Part shown: piece after piece, positions 1 to 10,298 of the stretch
Layout of the letters: every line of letters starts with the position of its first letter
Numbering within the stretch: the first letter of the stretch is position 1
Source of the DNA: Hydrangea macrophylla
Taxonomy: Eukaryota; Streptophyta; Magnoliopsida; Cornales; Hydrangeaceae
Direction of reading: 5' to 3'
NCBI GenBank assembly: GCA_033977485.1
Contig: CM066994.1
Span: 85,002,871 to 85,066,870, forward strand
Length of the DNA: 64,000 bases
Notes under the pieces: model-generated
Told to the model about the DNA's origin: nothing
Databases searched by the model: none
The model's input: the letters and a program-made list of their open reading frames with translations, nothing else
Program-made: the position numbers and the translations under genes

Positions 1-1707
1 TGGTGCCTTTGGGACTCATTTGACCTATAAACGTTTTACTTTCGAAACAAACTTCGTTAGGGTGTGTTTGGTTGTGTGAGTTTAAAATCTCTTTGACAAT
101 GTTTAGAAAGTATAGAGTTCATGAGTCCAAACTTTTGCTAATGAGGTTTTTGGAGCTTTAATGACTTAACGTGCCTTGGTGGCATGCCACATGTCCTAGA
201 ATTGACTTTGTGGTTCTGGGGTGTGGCATCTTCCCCTCCCCCCACTGGTTGGTCATGAATTTAGTGAGAAAAAAAATATATATGCTGAGACTTTGTTTGG
301 TTCTTGGACTTAGAGAGGGAGAGGGAAAAAGGAAAAAGAACCTAGATGAAATTCTTTTCCTTTGGTCAAGAAAGATAACGATGAGAGGATTTGAATCTCC
401 ATAGGTGATTCTAGTTGCTTGCCCCCTCCAGTTATTCTTCAGTCGGAATGAGTGGGCATTGTTGGGTTTTGCTGTGGGCCAGTGTGGGGCTTTGGGGCTT
501 TGGTGTGTGTGTGTGTGTGGGGTGTGTGTGTATTCACTCCGAATCCAGGTAAGTATAAAAAAAAAAAAAAGAAATAAAGATAATGATGAGAAAAATAGGA
601 AAGAAAAGAGAATAATTTAGAAAATAAATTAGATATTTTAAATATTTGAGAGTCATTTCCCTTTCATTATTCCTATATTACAATTATATTTTATATTTGT
701 TTTTTTTAATGTTACGAGCGTTATTTAAGTATGGAGAAAAATACAAGAAAATTGTTTTCCTTCTTGGTATTCTGTCCCCTTAGCTTTTCCTTCTCTAAAT
801 CTGCAAACCAAATAGAGCCTAAGGCTATGGTTGGTTCTATAGATTTTGTGAGGGAAAAGAAAAAAGAAAAGTAAAAATAGAGGGATAGCTCTTTCCTCCG
901 TATTTTCCTCAGTGCTTTTCTCCATGCTTAAATTAAGTTGGAAATGATAATTTTTGACATATACTTGTAAGGGATATTTGGTCATAGACCCCTAAAAATT
1001 AATTTTATAGCCAAAAACCCACACGATTTGGCCATGTTTTAAAAAACCCCTTGCTACTTCTTTTTTTATTCAGCGAAAATCCCCTTTGATAGATAAAAAC
1101 ATATAATATTATCTGTTTAACGAAAATGATCATAATTTCCTCATTTTTTTGGCCTTTGCGATGATTAATTTTAATTTATTTGTATTTCATGTATTTTTTT
1201 GAGATCTACGCATTGGACTTGGAATTTTTAAATTTTTTTTTTTTATAAAAGGATAAGTTACAGCCTGGTTTTGGGATTTATCTATCTAACATATAATATT
1301 ATTGTTCAATTTTAAACCACCATAACTTTCTCAATTCTTAGGCTTTTTGGCTGATATTTTTGTAATTTCCTGCATTTTTTAAGATCCATGCATCTACGGT
1401 GCCAATTTTACGAAAATAATATATTTTTATTATATTTATGCAAAAAATACAATTTTCCATATTTATTTAATGTTTAGTTTTTTTTCTCAGCATTTCATAG
1501 TCAATATAGATCTTGTTTGATTGATCTCATTTTGCTGATTCTAAAATATCAAATTTTACAATAAAAATGAACTTGAACAAAAGTTGCAGCAATTTGAAGC
1601 TGTTTTGACATAAAAAGAACCTAATAAGTTGAAGAAAAATAGCATGAGTTTTATCTAAGAACAAATTTTTTTTTTTGAGGGGATTATGAACGAAGCTCCG
1701 TATGTAA
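1..1707. other. AT-rich intergenic DNA, no gene
   Basis: I see no protein-coding gene. Short ORFs here have no recognisable domains and low-complexity composition. There is a TG/GTG-rich stretch near 500-535 and an A-run near 555-570. From about 1076 the sequence belongs to the degenerate repeat family described separately. Confidence 0.6.
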
Positions 1708-1716
1708 ATAAAGGAA

Positions 1717-1890
1717 GAGTAATATTTGGGATACAACCTTCATACAACTTTCATACAACCTCCCCAAAAGATGTGTCTATCTCTCTCCTGTGATGTCACT
1801 GGACCCCACAGTGACACAGGAAAGAGATAGACACATCTTTTGGAGAGGTTGTATGAAAGTTGTATGAAGGTTGTGTCCCAAGTATTACCC
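1717..1890. mobile_element. Fold-back MITE, Mutator-like (9-bp TSD)
   Basis: The 174-bp element is almost entirely one inverted repeat. The left arm starts 'gagtaatatttgggatacaa' and the reverse complement of the right end reads 'gggtaatacttgggacacaa'. The arms stay near-identical for about 75-80 bp around a short centre near 1795-1808. It is flanked by a perfect 9-bp direct repeat, 'ataaaggaa', at 1708-1716 and 1891-1899. Long inverted repeats with a 9-bp duplication are characteristic of Mutator-like (MULE) non-autonomous elements; that family assignment is inference. There is no coding capacity. Transcription would give a near-perfect hairpin. Confidence 0.85.
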
Positions 1891-3016
1891 ATAAAGGAAA
1901 GAGGAAGGAAATATGCTTACAGAATTCAACAATTTTAATTTTGGTTCTTACTCTTTTTTCTTTTGCTCTCTTACACTGTTTTTTCCTCACTAATCAAACA
2001 ACGAAAAGTGTTTATTTATTTTTTTCCCTTTTTTCCTCATGTAATCCATAAACCAATTTGGGCCTAACAAAAGTATTTTTCTTCATTTGGTTACCAACGA
2101 TAATATATACCTTTTTTCTTGAGTGACAATGATATTTTAATTTTTTTGGACTTCAAATGTTTTTTTAAGTGTGGAGGAAAACACTAGGGAACTAATTTTC
2201 TATTCTTTTCCCTTTCTATTTGTGAATCCACAAATTAGCCAAACAAAGTCTTAAGTAAAAGGTTGCTTCCAAAAACTATTTACCCCACCATCTTTTCTTT
2301 TGTTAGCCATCTAGGATAAAGGCTAACACTGTTTTCCCTTTGGTTTCGTTTCTTTTCTCCCTTCCTTTCCCTTCCCTCCTTTTTACCGAAAGTTCACCAA
2401 AAAACACTATGATCATATAAGACAAATGAAGGAAAGGGAAAGACCCTAAAGTATATAATAGAAAAGAACCACTCAAAGAATTTGTACAAGTGTTATTATT
2501 ACCACTCAAGTGGTTTCCAAATTTTAGCTACGAGTTATTTGTTCAATTAACTTTCATAAAGAGAGAAGAAAGTTGAAGGACAGAATTCTTTACGCATGAT
2601 AGCTCCAAAGTCTTATTACCCAAACAAAATAAGAATATTTTTTTTTTCAAATGGAAAAGCATGGGGATGATTTCTTTCTTCAGTTAACTTTCTGAAAGAG
2701 AGAAGAGAGTTGAGGGCCTTTCAAGACGTTAACTCCAAATACAATGCCTTTGGTTGATTAGGCCTCAATTTTAGATTTTTGGGAAATTTTATCTGTCAAA
2801 CTCTAATATAAACAAATAATATCATATGTTTGGCTTACATATTTGCACTTTAAACAACCAACTTTATCAATTTTTAGCCTTTTTGGGTATTTACACTTTC
2901 TAAATTTTGTGTGTGTGTGCATGTTTTTTTTTTTTTTTCTATGCATTAGACTTGCCAATTTTGCACAAACAGATAATTTTGAGCCTTGGTTTTAGCCTCT
3001 TTTTTTTTAGTGAAAA

Positions 3017-3035
3017 GGGGGGGGGGGGGGGGGGG
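3017..3035 (+). repeat. Poly-G run
   Basis: An uninterrupted run of 19 G inside AT-rich DNA, following an A-rich stretch. It is a simple repeat; its length in the assembly may be unreliable. Confidence 0.9.
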
Positions 3036-3554
3036 ATTTTATCTGTCAAAATCTGATACAAGCAGTTAGAATAATCTGTTTGAGGTTCAAAACTATCAGT
3101 TAAACATGTAATATTATCTGTTTGAACAAACAATCTTATACAAACAAAGAATATAATTTGTTTTTGGAAAGAAAAATATAATTTAATACAAACATATAAT
3201 GTTATTTGTTAGGATTAAAAGGCCATTAGTTTCACAAATAAATTTTTGTGTGGTATTTTTGGGTTTTTTTTTCAAGATCTATGCATTGAAATTGGCAATT
3301 GTTGCCATAACATATCATTTGAGCCTTTTCGATTTAGAGTTTTATCTGTAAAAATATTATATAAATAAATAACATTATTTGTTTAAATTAAATGACCATA
3401 ACTTTTTTTTTTTTTTCATTTTTTGGCATTGTAGAGTGATTTATTATTTATTTTATTTCTATTTTTCCTTTTCAAGATTTATGCATCTTGATTCCACAAA
3501 AGAAGTCTCTATTTTTGTTAGATTTATGGAAAAAATGATTTTTGCTTTTTAGTT

Positions 3555-4081
3555 CAAATTTTATATTTTTTTTCTTCTTCGGAGGAGCACTTTTCCAATA
3601 ACCTCTCTCGGAAAGCAACCCAAGAAATTCTCCTCGTCGCCTCTTCTGCAATCGTGGCCTTCTCGGATTCCTACTAGTCATCTGCAGCTTAGATAAGCTG
3701 GAAGGTGGCTAATTGGTGTTTTTCATCATCATCACATCTGATAGTTTCAAAGATCCGATCCTTGTTTTGTAACCACTTCTCAGCCTCCCATGACTTGGCC
3801 ATTCTGTCGAATGTGTCAGAGCGAAGGGCTCGGAACCTTTCAAGTATCTTGTCTCTAGTTGGCTGTTGTGGTGCAACTTGGCGATTAGCATGGTAGTTGT
3901 TGTGGTTGCCATTGTTACTACTGCCAGTATGCTCTAAGCGTTGGAGGAACGCTTTAAATGCTATACTAGGGTCTAGACCCTCGGGAAATAAGAGCCATGT
4001 CTCGCTAATTTCTAGCATTTCTGGTTGTGTCTTCCATATCGATGATCCTGTTGAAGACCTACACGAGTGTCTTAACATCAC
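3555..4081 (-). pseudogene. Ty3/gypsy gag fragment (broken)
   Basis: The open stretch 4081-3689 encodes 130 residues. Its C-terminal half has the pattern of a plant gypsy gag core ('FETIRCDDDEKHQLATFQLI'), preceded by a Trp-Glu-Ala-Glu-Lys-Trp segment typical of the capsid region. A stop follows where the family usually continues toward a Trp-Trp pair. Matching gag-like residues ('WVAFRERLLEKC') resume in a shifted frame near 3600, so the gene is frameshifted. An LTR-like region on the same strand ends at 4139, just upstream, as expected for a 5' LTR followed by gag. No protease or reverse transcriptase follows. Family assignment is by pattern only. Confidence 0.55.
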
Positions 4082-4138
4082 TTACCAATTCCAAAATTCA
4101 AATACAAGACATGTACCATCATATAACTAGTTGTAAGT

Positions 4139-5400
4139 TGTCATACCCCAACCCACCACGGGTGGATTGGAACATGTGTAATGGCGCCACAAAGGCCCAA
4201 TCATCCCTTATTAACGTTCCAAAACAAGGTCTAGACTTAAAATTGGAAAAGTTACCTCCAGACTTCACATTAACACTTGAACCGAGTAAAAAATTCGTTA
4301 AAAATACTTCCAAGGTTAAGAAATCAAAAGTACCATTTTTGTGGGTTATTAGGACCCTTGAGGTTCTCCCTTATCAAGTTAAAAGTCAAAAGAAACATCA
4401 GAAAAACCAAGTTTTAAGGTTCTGCCAGAGAAGTGTTCGATCTGTCGACCAGGTTAATTCGATAAGTAGAATGGGACCTGGGCAGAATTCCCAGCATTTT
4501 CTGCAGAATTTTTCCTAGTGCCCATTCCCTGCATTCTCAAATCTATCATATAAGTCATAAAGCTTCCACCAAAATATTCTAGACTGGATTTAAGTGTTTG
4601 TAACACAAATTAAACCATTGTGTGCTTACAACCTCATTCAAAACTCATGGATTACCAAATTAAAACATAACATACATCTTTCCATTTCTTAACTTAGCAT
4701 AAGCATAAGAACTAAAAATGAGTTTTAAGTCTCAACTGCAAATCCGAACTCATCAACTTGATAAGTCCTATATCAACACATAAATTGTGGATGGTAAGGT
4801 ACTATCGACGTCAATCCTCCTAAACATATATTACAGCCCAATTTCCTTCCAAACCACACGTCTATATTTCCCAGTCCGATTACATAATTTACAAGGGAAT
4901 TATAAATATGAAGTAACATATTCATGATTAAACATAAGAACATATAAGTATTCCTCGACCCCTTCCTGCGATCCATTCACTTTCACTTCTCATCTCGATC
5001 CATACCTGCAGTGGTTATTCAATAACCAGAACAGAAAATAATATTTGTTTAAGCTTTCGCTTAGTGAAAGAGTTAATCATGTGATTAAATGTAATAAATA
5101 TTCCAATGCAACAACCACTCATGTAAAGCATAATTTATAGTCTCCGGTCTACCAAGTATTGGTTCACCCCGGTAACGGACTTAAATGTCCTATACCCCAA
5201 CACATTTATCGCTCATATCATTGCATTCATCCCTACACAAAGGATTTACTCTACCACTACACAAAGGGTTTCACTTACCCCTACACAAAGGACTTTTCTT
5301 TTCTTTTTTGGAATTTCATACTTGGTGAACCATTACCAGGTAACCTTTGACCCACATATTCACATAAGCGCATAATCAACTCAAATATCAATTCTTGAAC
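4139..5400 (-). mobile_element. LTR-like DNA of a minus-strand gypsy element
   Basis: Read on the minus strand this stretch ends '...ggttggggtatgaca' at 4139, like the ends of other plant gypsy LTRs in this window ('ggggtgtgaca' at 39879 and 56425). The gag fragment starts 58 bp further on. It contains U5-like text ('cactgcaggtatgg') and three copies of 'ctacacaaagg' at 5230-5295. The right boundary is not visible and no primer-binding site is recognisable, so the element is decayed. The right end given is approximate. Confidence 0.4.
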
Positions 5401-6811
5401 AACTACACATGATTTTCCACTTTCTAGCATACATATGATATAACAACTATGAATTCAACCTTCTAAATTTCATATTGGCACATTAAGCATATTTACACAT
5501 TCAAAACAAGATTAGTTACATTCACCTCCATCGATTTTCACTCTAGAAACCCAATTTCCAACTTAATCCAAGACCCACTTGAGTTCCTACATATTTTTAA
5601 AATAGAGAAATGCTATGTTTATCGATTGAATTCACCGAAAAATTCTACCGGGTTGACATGGCATCCACTTGTCATAATATGTATCAATTGGTGCCCCCCT
5701 ATAGTAGAAGACAAGATCTTCTATACATATATAGACTGTATCCCCTCTATTTGTATGCTTAAATATTGGACCTATTTCTATCCAAAACCATAAGATGAGA
5801 GAGAGAGAGAGAGAGAGAAAGAAAGAGAGGGAAAATAAAGGAGACAAAGAATGGTTAAAAAATTGCTTGTTTCCTTCGATTGAAATTGTCAATTTGACCA
5901 TCAATTGGGGATCTGTAAATTTTTGCTTTAAGAATAAGAGTCCATTTCTCAAACTGATCTTTTTCTTTCATAATCAACTGAAATTTTGGTTGTAAAGATA
6001 TTTTGTTTGCAGCAACAATTCATCGATATGAAAATAGACTACAAAAGATTAGCAGAACAGTCCTGCAAACATTCGATGAAGATGATTAGACCCCCCAAAA
6101 AAATAAAAAAAAAATTAAATAAATTGACCTCCAAAGGGAATAACCATGTTAATACGCTAATTATTTTAATAAATGACATAGATGAAAATGCATGAAACCA
6201 ATTATAAGATACTGTACTACTTTGGTTGCTCTCTCTCTAAACATTTGCTTATGAGAATCTATCATTTATTGAAAATAGCAAAAAATTTGGGGTTTCCTTC
6301 AAAACCACAATTGCCTTGTCAAAATCAAAGACGTGTCATTGACACGTGGGTGTTGATATCAGCCAGTAAAGATTTTTGGAGGATAAATTTGGTGCATGTA
6401 GCAGCACTCTTTCGGAATAGTATAATTTATCGATTAAATCTCTATTACCAAACTACTTAATTAAGGTGAAATTAACTACATAGAGACATTAATCTTACCT
6501 TTCTTTACTCAATTAAAACTCCAATTGGTGAATAAGTTGAAGTCTTCCTACCCAATTTGGAAGTTCCAAGCCAGATCCACTTGATGGATACATGTTCTTC
6601 TCTTTCTTCTTCTTCCTTTCTTCTAATTCTCGTTAGTAATTCAGTTAAGGTACTGAATTGCTGAGAATTCTCAACTCCTATTCTTTCTTTCAACCTTTCA
6701 AAATGATCCCATGGTTACCACGAAGCCCAAAACCCCAATTTTCGTTCACTCTCTTTCTTTTCTTTCCTTCCTTGTGGTTTAGATGGAGAATGAGCTGAAA
6801 TGGACAGCTCC
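5401..6811. other. AT-rich DNA, no gene; short GA microsatellite
   Basis: No gene is recognisable. A (GA)n tract lies at about 5794-5830. Short ORFs crossing the tract are simple-sequence artefacts. Confidence 0.6.
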
Positions 6812-6812
6812 T

Positions 6813-6823
6813 CCCCCCCCCCC

Positions 6824-6880
<57 letters not shown>
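6813..6880 (+). repeat. C22 homopolymer followed by (CT)n microsatellite
   Basis: Twenty-two C residues run directly into about 23 CT repeats. The minus-strand ORF across it encodes only poly-Gly and Arg-Glu repeats and is an artefact. Confidence 0.95.
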
Positions 6881-6883
<3 letters not shown>

Positions 6884-7744
6884 GTGTAGTTTCAAGGACA
6901 AGAGTTGGGCACCTCATGCTTGCCACACATGTTCCACAAAGTTCCATTAAGCCCTGTTTGGAGTGACTCAATTACACCTGTATAGTTATATTGTGTACCC
7001 AAACTACACTTCTAATGGGGTCCAAAACTCACTTAAATAATGTACCCAACATGTGATCCCAATTATATGTTTTCAATGTGAAGTTACTAAATCAACCTAC
7101 CAATTATAAAACATGTCCATTTATGCTCTCACAAGGGTACTCAAACTAGCCACATAAATAAACACGAATAATAATATAATATTGAAACTACTAATCAATT
7201 AAGCATGTAAAGTAATCATATGGCATCAACATGCATTATAATGAAACAATTAGATTTACATGTCTACCATTTAAACACATAAATGCAAATATATACAATT
7301 TATGTAATCTGACCTCATCGGGTTCCACTTTTATTTCTGGCCACCTCTAGTGGAACTTTTACTTGTGTCATCAACGGGCTCACAACTTTCTCTGGTGAGT
7401 TTACTACCTACCCTGACCACACATTGATATCAAATAAATGCACAATAATGCAAATAATGATATAAATCATCTTTTCTGGGTCGGGGAGTCACATAAGTTC
7501 AATACATTAATTAATAAATATCATCACAAACAATGAACTAATTAAGTACAGATAGCAAAAATCATTCTCCTGATATATACATAGTCAAAAATATTTACAC
7601 GTGGTATAGTTAGAGATATTTACAACACATTTACACATATATACCATTATCCATCTATATTTACATAATTTACACAAACAAGGCAGGCTACAAGCCCGAT
7701 ACATTCTAAATAAGAGAGACTAGATCCTAGGAATCCTATCTCAA
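6881..7744 (-). repeat. Possible LTR remnant, no gene
   Basis: Minus-strand text around 7310-7440 ('gtggaacccgatgaggtcag', then 'gtaaactcaccagagaaag') resembles U5 parts of plant gypsy LTRs. No ends, duplications or coding motifs are visible. The rest is AT-rich and anonymous. Confidence 0.25.
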
Positions 7745-8463
7745 AAATCCTCCATGTCAGACTCGTATAGGGGAGTCTCATCCTCTGGAACACTGCTGGG
7801 AGAATGGCTCCGTAGCGAATCCCTATTGTATCTGGTTCATCTCATCCACTTCTATACCCTCATCGTCCTCCATAAGTATAGCCTTTCCATCCATGTCGTC
7901 CTCCTCAGGATCTTCCTCGTCCTCCCCATCTCATCTCCTATGTCATCCTCATCGTCTCTGTCATCCATGAGATCCTCATCCTCTGGCACCAACTCCAGCT
8001 CCTTATCATTTCCATGCTCCTGCTCCCCAGGATCTTCATCATCAGCATCCACTCTGGGTCTACAACCTCTACAGGATCATCCTTTTCTTCCTCGTTGTCC
8101 AAAGGAATAGCTGGGTCTTTAACAAGCTCCTCTAGCAGTGGTACTGGTATGTGCTACTGAATAAGAGGCTTAGGTACAAATGCTGGTACTAGGGGTTCTG
8201 GTATAAGTGGGGCTTGAGTTAGAGCCCAAGGTATTGGTAGGGCCTATGCAGGATCTCCCAATATAGCCTGTAACTCAGCAACATGGAAGTTTCCATCGTG
8301 ATAGATCATTTGGGCCATCATACTGTATATAAGCTCCAAAGTGTGGGCACGATGTCGTGCACCCATGTGAATTCTAGTTGGGTAAAGTAGCCCGTCTACA
8401 AACATAACATGCCATAGGTGCTCCTTTAACCACTGGCAGGTTGTAATCCTAATGCACTACTGA
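7745..8463 (-). pseudogene. Unidentified acidic protein remnant
   Basis: On the minus strand, from about 8463, one frame gives a protein-like stretch including 'WLKEHLWHVMFVDGLLYPTR' and 'HTLELIYSMMAQMIYHDGNF'. It has two in-frame stops and then a Pro-rich segment. After a one-base frame change near 8050 it becomes an acidic tail rich in Asp/Glu (7852-8052). Codon-like composition over more than 200 codons, despite the breaks, suggests a real former gene. It sits just inside a minus-strand LTR (8495-9251), so it may be the first ORF of that retroelement. I do not recognise the family; it lacks the gag and zinc-knuckle signatures seen elsewhere here. Confidence 0.4.
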
Positions 8464-8494
8464 TAAAATATTGAAGTATAAAACTTATATGTAT

Positions 8495-9251
8495 CATAAC
8501 ACCTTCCTCAGATTCTTGAAATAGAAAGAGTACATGTGATCTGAGCCAAAACCATTTCTTATATTGAAAACATAAAACTTCTCAAAGCCAGTACACGTGA
8601 GCACTTAGGAGGGCGCGCCTGCTCGATCGCACATGAGCGCTTGAGCTTTTTGAGCCCTCGCCTTTATAAAACTGAGGATCCTTTGCCTTTTGACATGGAA
8701 CCAGTTTTTACTCTAAGTACATACATGCATAGCTCATAATACAATACTTAGAAGCATATATAAACATATGTAAACACTTAAACATAGCTACCAAAATCTG
8801 GATACCACAAATATAGCATAAGATTCCATATAATTTGCATGCATGTATATGGATTACAAGTATTAGTACACTCGAGCACTCTAACCATGGGATCACTCAG
8901 GATTGGCCTGATAATCCACGCAAGCACTCGAGGAAGCTCGAGTGCTTGGGTTGCATGATTTCTCAACAGTTGACAGTTCAAAACAGATTTCAATTTAGAC
9001 ATTGTTTGAGCTTTTGCATATCAATGGATCATCCAATGGATCATCTGGAAAACATCATTTTATATATGTACAAGTGAGTAGAGATACTCAATTTGATCTA
9101 GATGATGATAGACGATATATATATATATATGTATGTGTATGTGTATTTATGCCTTGAATGAGATTCAAACAAGCTTTTTTTGCGATTTCCTCCTTTTGAT
9201 CTTCTTTCTCCTTCTTTACTTCAATCTCCAACAAGTGTAAATGTATAGGGA
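8495..9251 (-). mobile_element. Older LTR 'H', left part (split by element A)
   Basis: This DNA and 22785-23244 lie directly on either side of element A and share its AGGGA target duplication, so they were contiguous before A inserted. Rejoined they would form a minus-strand LTR starting 'tgtaacaccggccc' at 23244. Both parts carry short palindrome-like words ('actcgagc', 'gagcgctt'). The left boundary near 8495 is a guess from a 'tcataacacc' end-like sequence. Confidence 0.4.
8921..8948. repeat. Perfect 12-bp stem inverted repeat
   Basis: 'caagcactcgag', four bases, then 'ctcgagtgcttg' form a perfect hairpin within LTR H. Confidence 0.85.
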
Positions 9252-9540
9252 TGTAGACACCCCATTTTGTCGGCTATCAGATTTAGGAGACCCATAGCTT
9301 GGTGGTTCACAATGATCGTAAAAGACTCAAAAGGACTCTCGGAAGTCAGCTCTATCTCTCAAAATGCTTAGAATGACCAAAATGCCCCTGAAAGCCCGAA
9401 AACTCCGAGATTTGGTCCCAAAGTTCTGGAAACATGCTACGTCATAAGAAAAGTGATAAAATGAGTTTTTAAGAAAAATCAGATGAAATAGTCAGCTCCC
9501 AGAGACCCCCGGAAGTCCCGGAAGTTCCCCGAAAGTCCCC

Positions 9541-9750
9541 GTTGACCGGTTTGACCAAGGTTTGATCGGAGTTTGACCAAGTTTGACCAAATTTGACCGA
9601 AATTGTCCGAATTCACCGGAATCATTAGAAAAGAATTAAAATAAGTTTTAAAAGAGAATCGAGCGAAAACGTCGGCTCCTGGGAGCTCCCGGAGATTCCC
9701 AGAACTTCCCGGGAATCCCAGGTTTGACCAGTTTGACCAAGATTTGACTT
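9541..9750 (+). promoter_or_regulatory. TTGACC (W-box-like) cluster in U3
   Basis: Seven TTGACC and one TTGACT motifs occur at 9541-9600 and 9721-9750, upstream of the TATA box. TTGAC(C/T) is the core site of plant WRKY transcription factors. The same cluster is kept in the 3' LTR at 19799-19858 and 19979-20008. Binding and stress induction are inference. Confidence 0.5.
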
Positions 9751-10106
9751 TAGAATCGGGGCACCAAAATAATTTTCAAATATTTTTCATGGATACTAGA
9801 GGTCAATAACTTTCCAACGGTATATCGCACATAATTTCTGGATTTAAAACGATTTTATTATGAATTTCCAAAGGCGAAAAAGGCGATCAAATCGGCTTTT
9901 ATCGCGAATACCGCAAAACTTTTCAAAGTGACCTATACCCGAACTATTTTTTATGTAAAGTAGACTCCATTACCTTTCCAATGGTATATCACAACCTCGA
10001 TTTGGAGTTCGTATGCATTTTCTGTGAATTTCAGACAAAATAGGGCCTTTTCGCGAATACCGGAACTTCGGGGGGCCTAAACAGCATTATCCAGACGAAG
10101 GGAGGA

Positions 10107-10150
10107 GCACTGCCGCCACGGCACTGGCCCAGTGCCGCCGCGGCACTCCC
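10107..10150 (+). repeat. GC-rich palindromic block in U3
   Basis: Two inverted and direct copies of 'gcactgccgcc' and 'agtgccgccgcggcact' make a strongly GC-rich, CpG-rich hairpin-forming block about 140 bp before the TATA box. The 3' LTR copy (20366-20409) is more perfectly symmetric. The function is unknown. Confidence 0.7.
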
Positions 10151-10291
10151 CTCCAGAACAGTCCATTTTTGTAATATGTTTTGTGGTCCCATTTTGATTA
10201 ATTGAAAGCCAAAACGACGTAGTTTTATGATTTCAGATGTTTGGAGCCAATGGGAGTACTTTCTAAATCCCAAAAACACCCCAAGTTGGCC

Positions 10292-10298
10292 TATATAA
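10292..10298 (+). promoter_or_regulatory. TATA box of element A 5' LTR
   Basis: TATATAA followed by 'acacccc' is a good plant TATA context. The identical sequence lies at 20550-20556 in the 3' LTR. Transcription would start about 30 bp downstream. Confidence 0.65.

Larger units (their letters stand above)
1076..3495 (+). repeat. Degenerate, interrupted long-unit repeat family
   Basis: Several diverged copies of one unit recur at about 1076-1230, 1262-1410, 2758-2960, 2965-3300 and 3308-3495. Each copy carries, in order, 'ttttatctgt', an 'aaataatattat'-like stretch, 'accataactttc', 'tttttggc' and an ending close to 'caagatctatgcattg' followed by 'ttggcaatttt'. The unit is about 150-200 bp. 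Copies are separated by unrelated DNA, including a MITE at 1717-1890. It may be an eroded tandem array or fragments of one TE family; I cannot name it. Confidence 0.5.

Noticed and set aside
3705..3912. ORFs overlapping the gag fragment in other frames
   Set aside because: They are shadows of the minus-strand gag frame, which alone shows family residues.
6690..6971. 93-codon ORF with Arg-Glu repeats
   Set aside because: It is translation of a (CT)n and C22 microsatellite.
7754..8110. Plus-strand Ser-rich 118-codon ORF
   Set aside because: It is the antisense of the acidic Asp/Glu codons of the minus-strand pseudogene.
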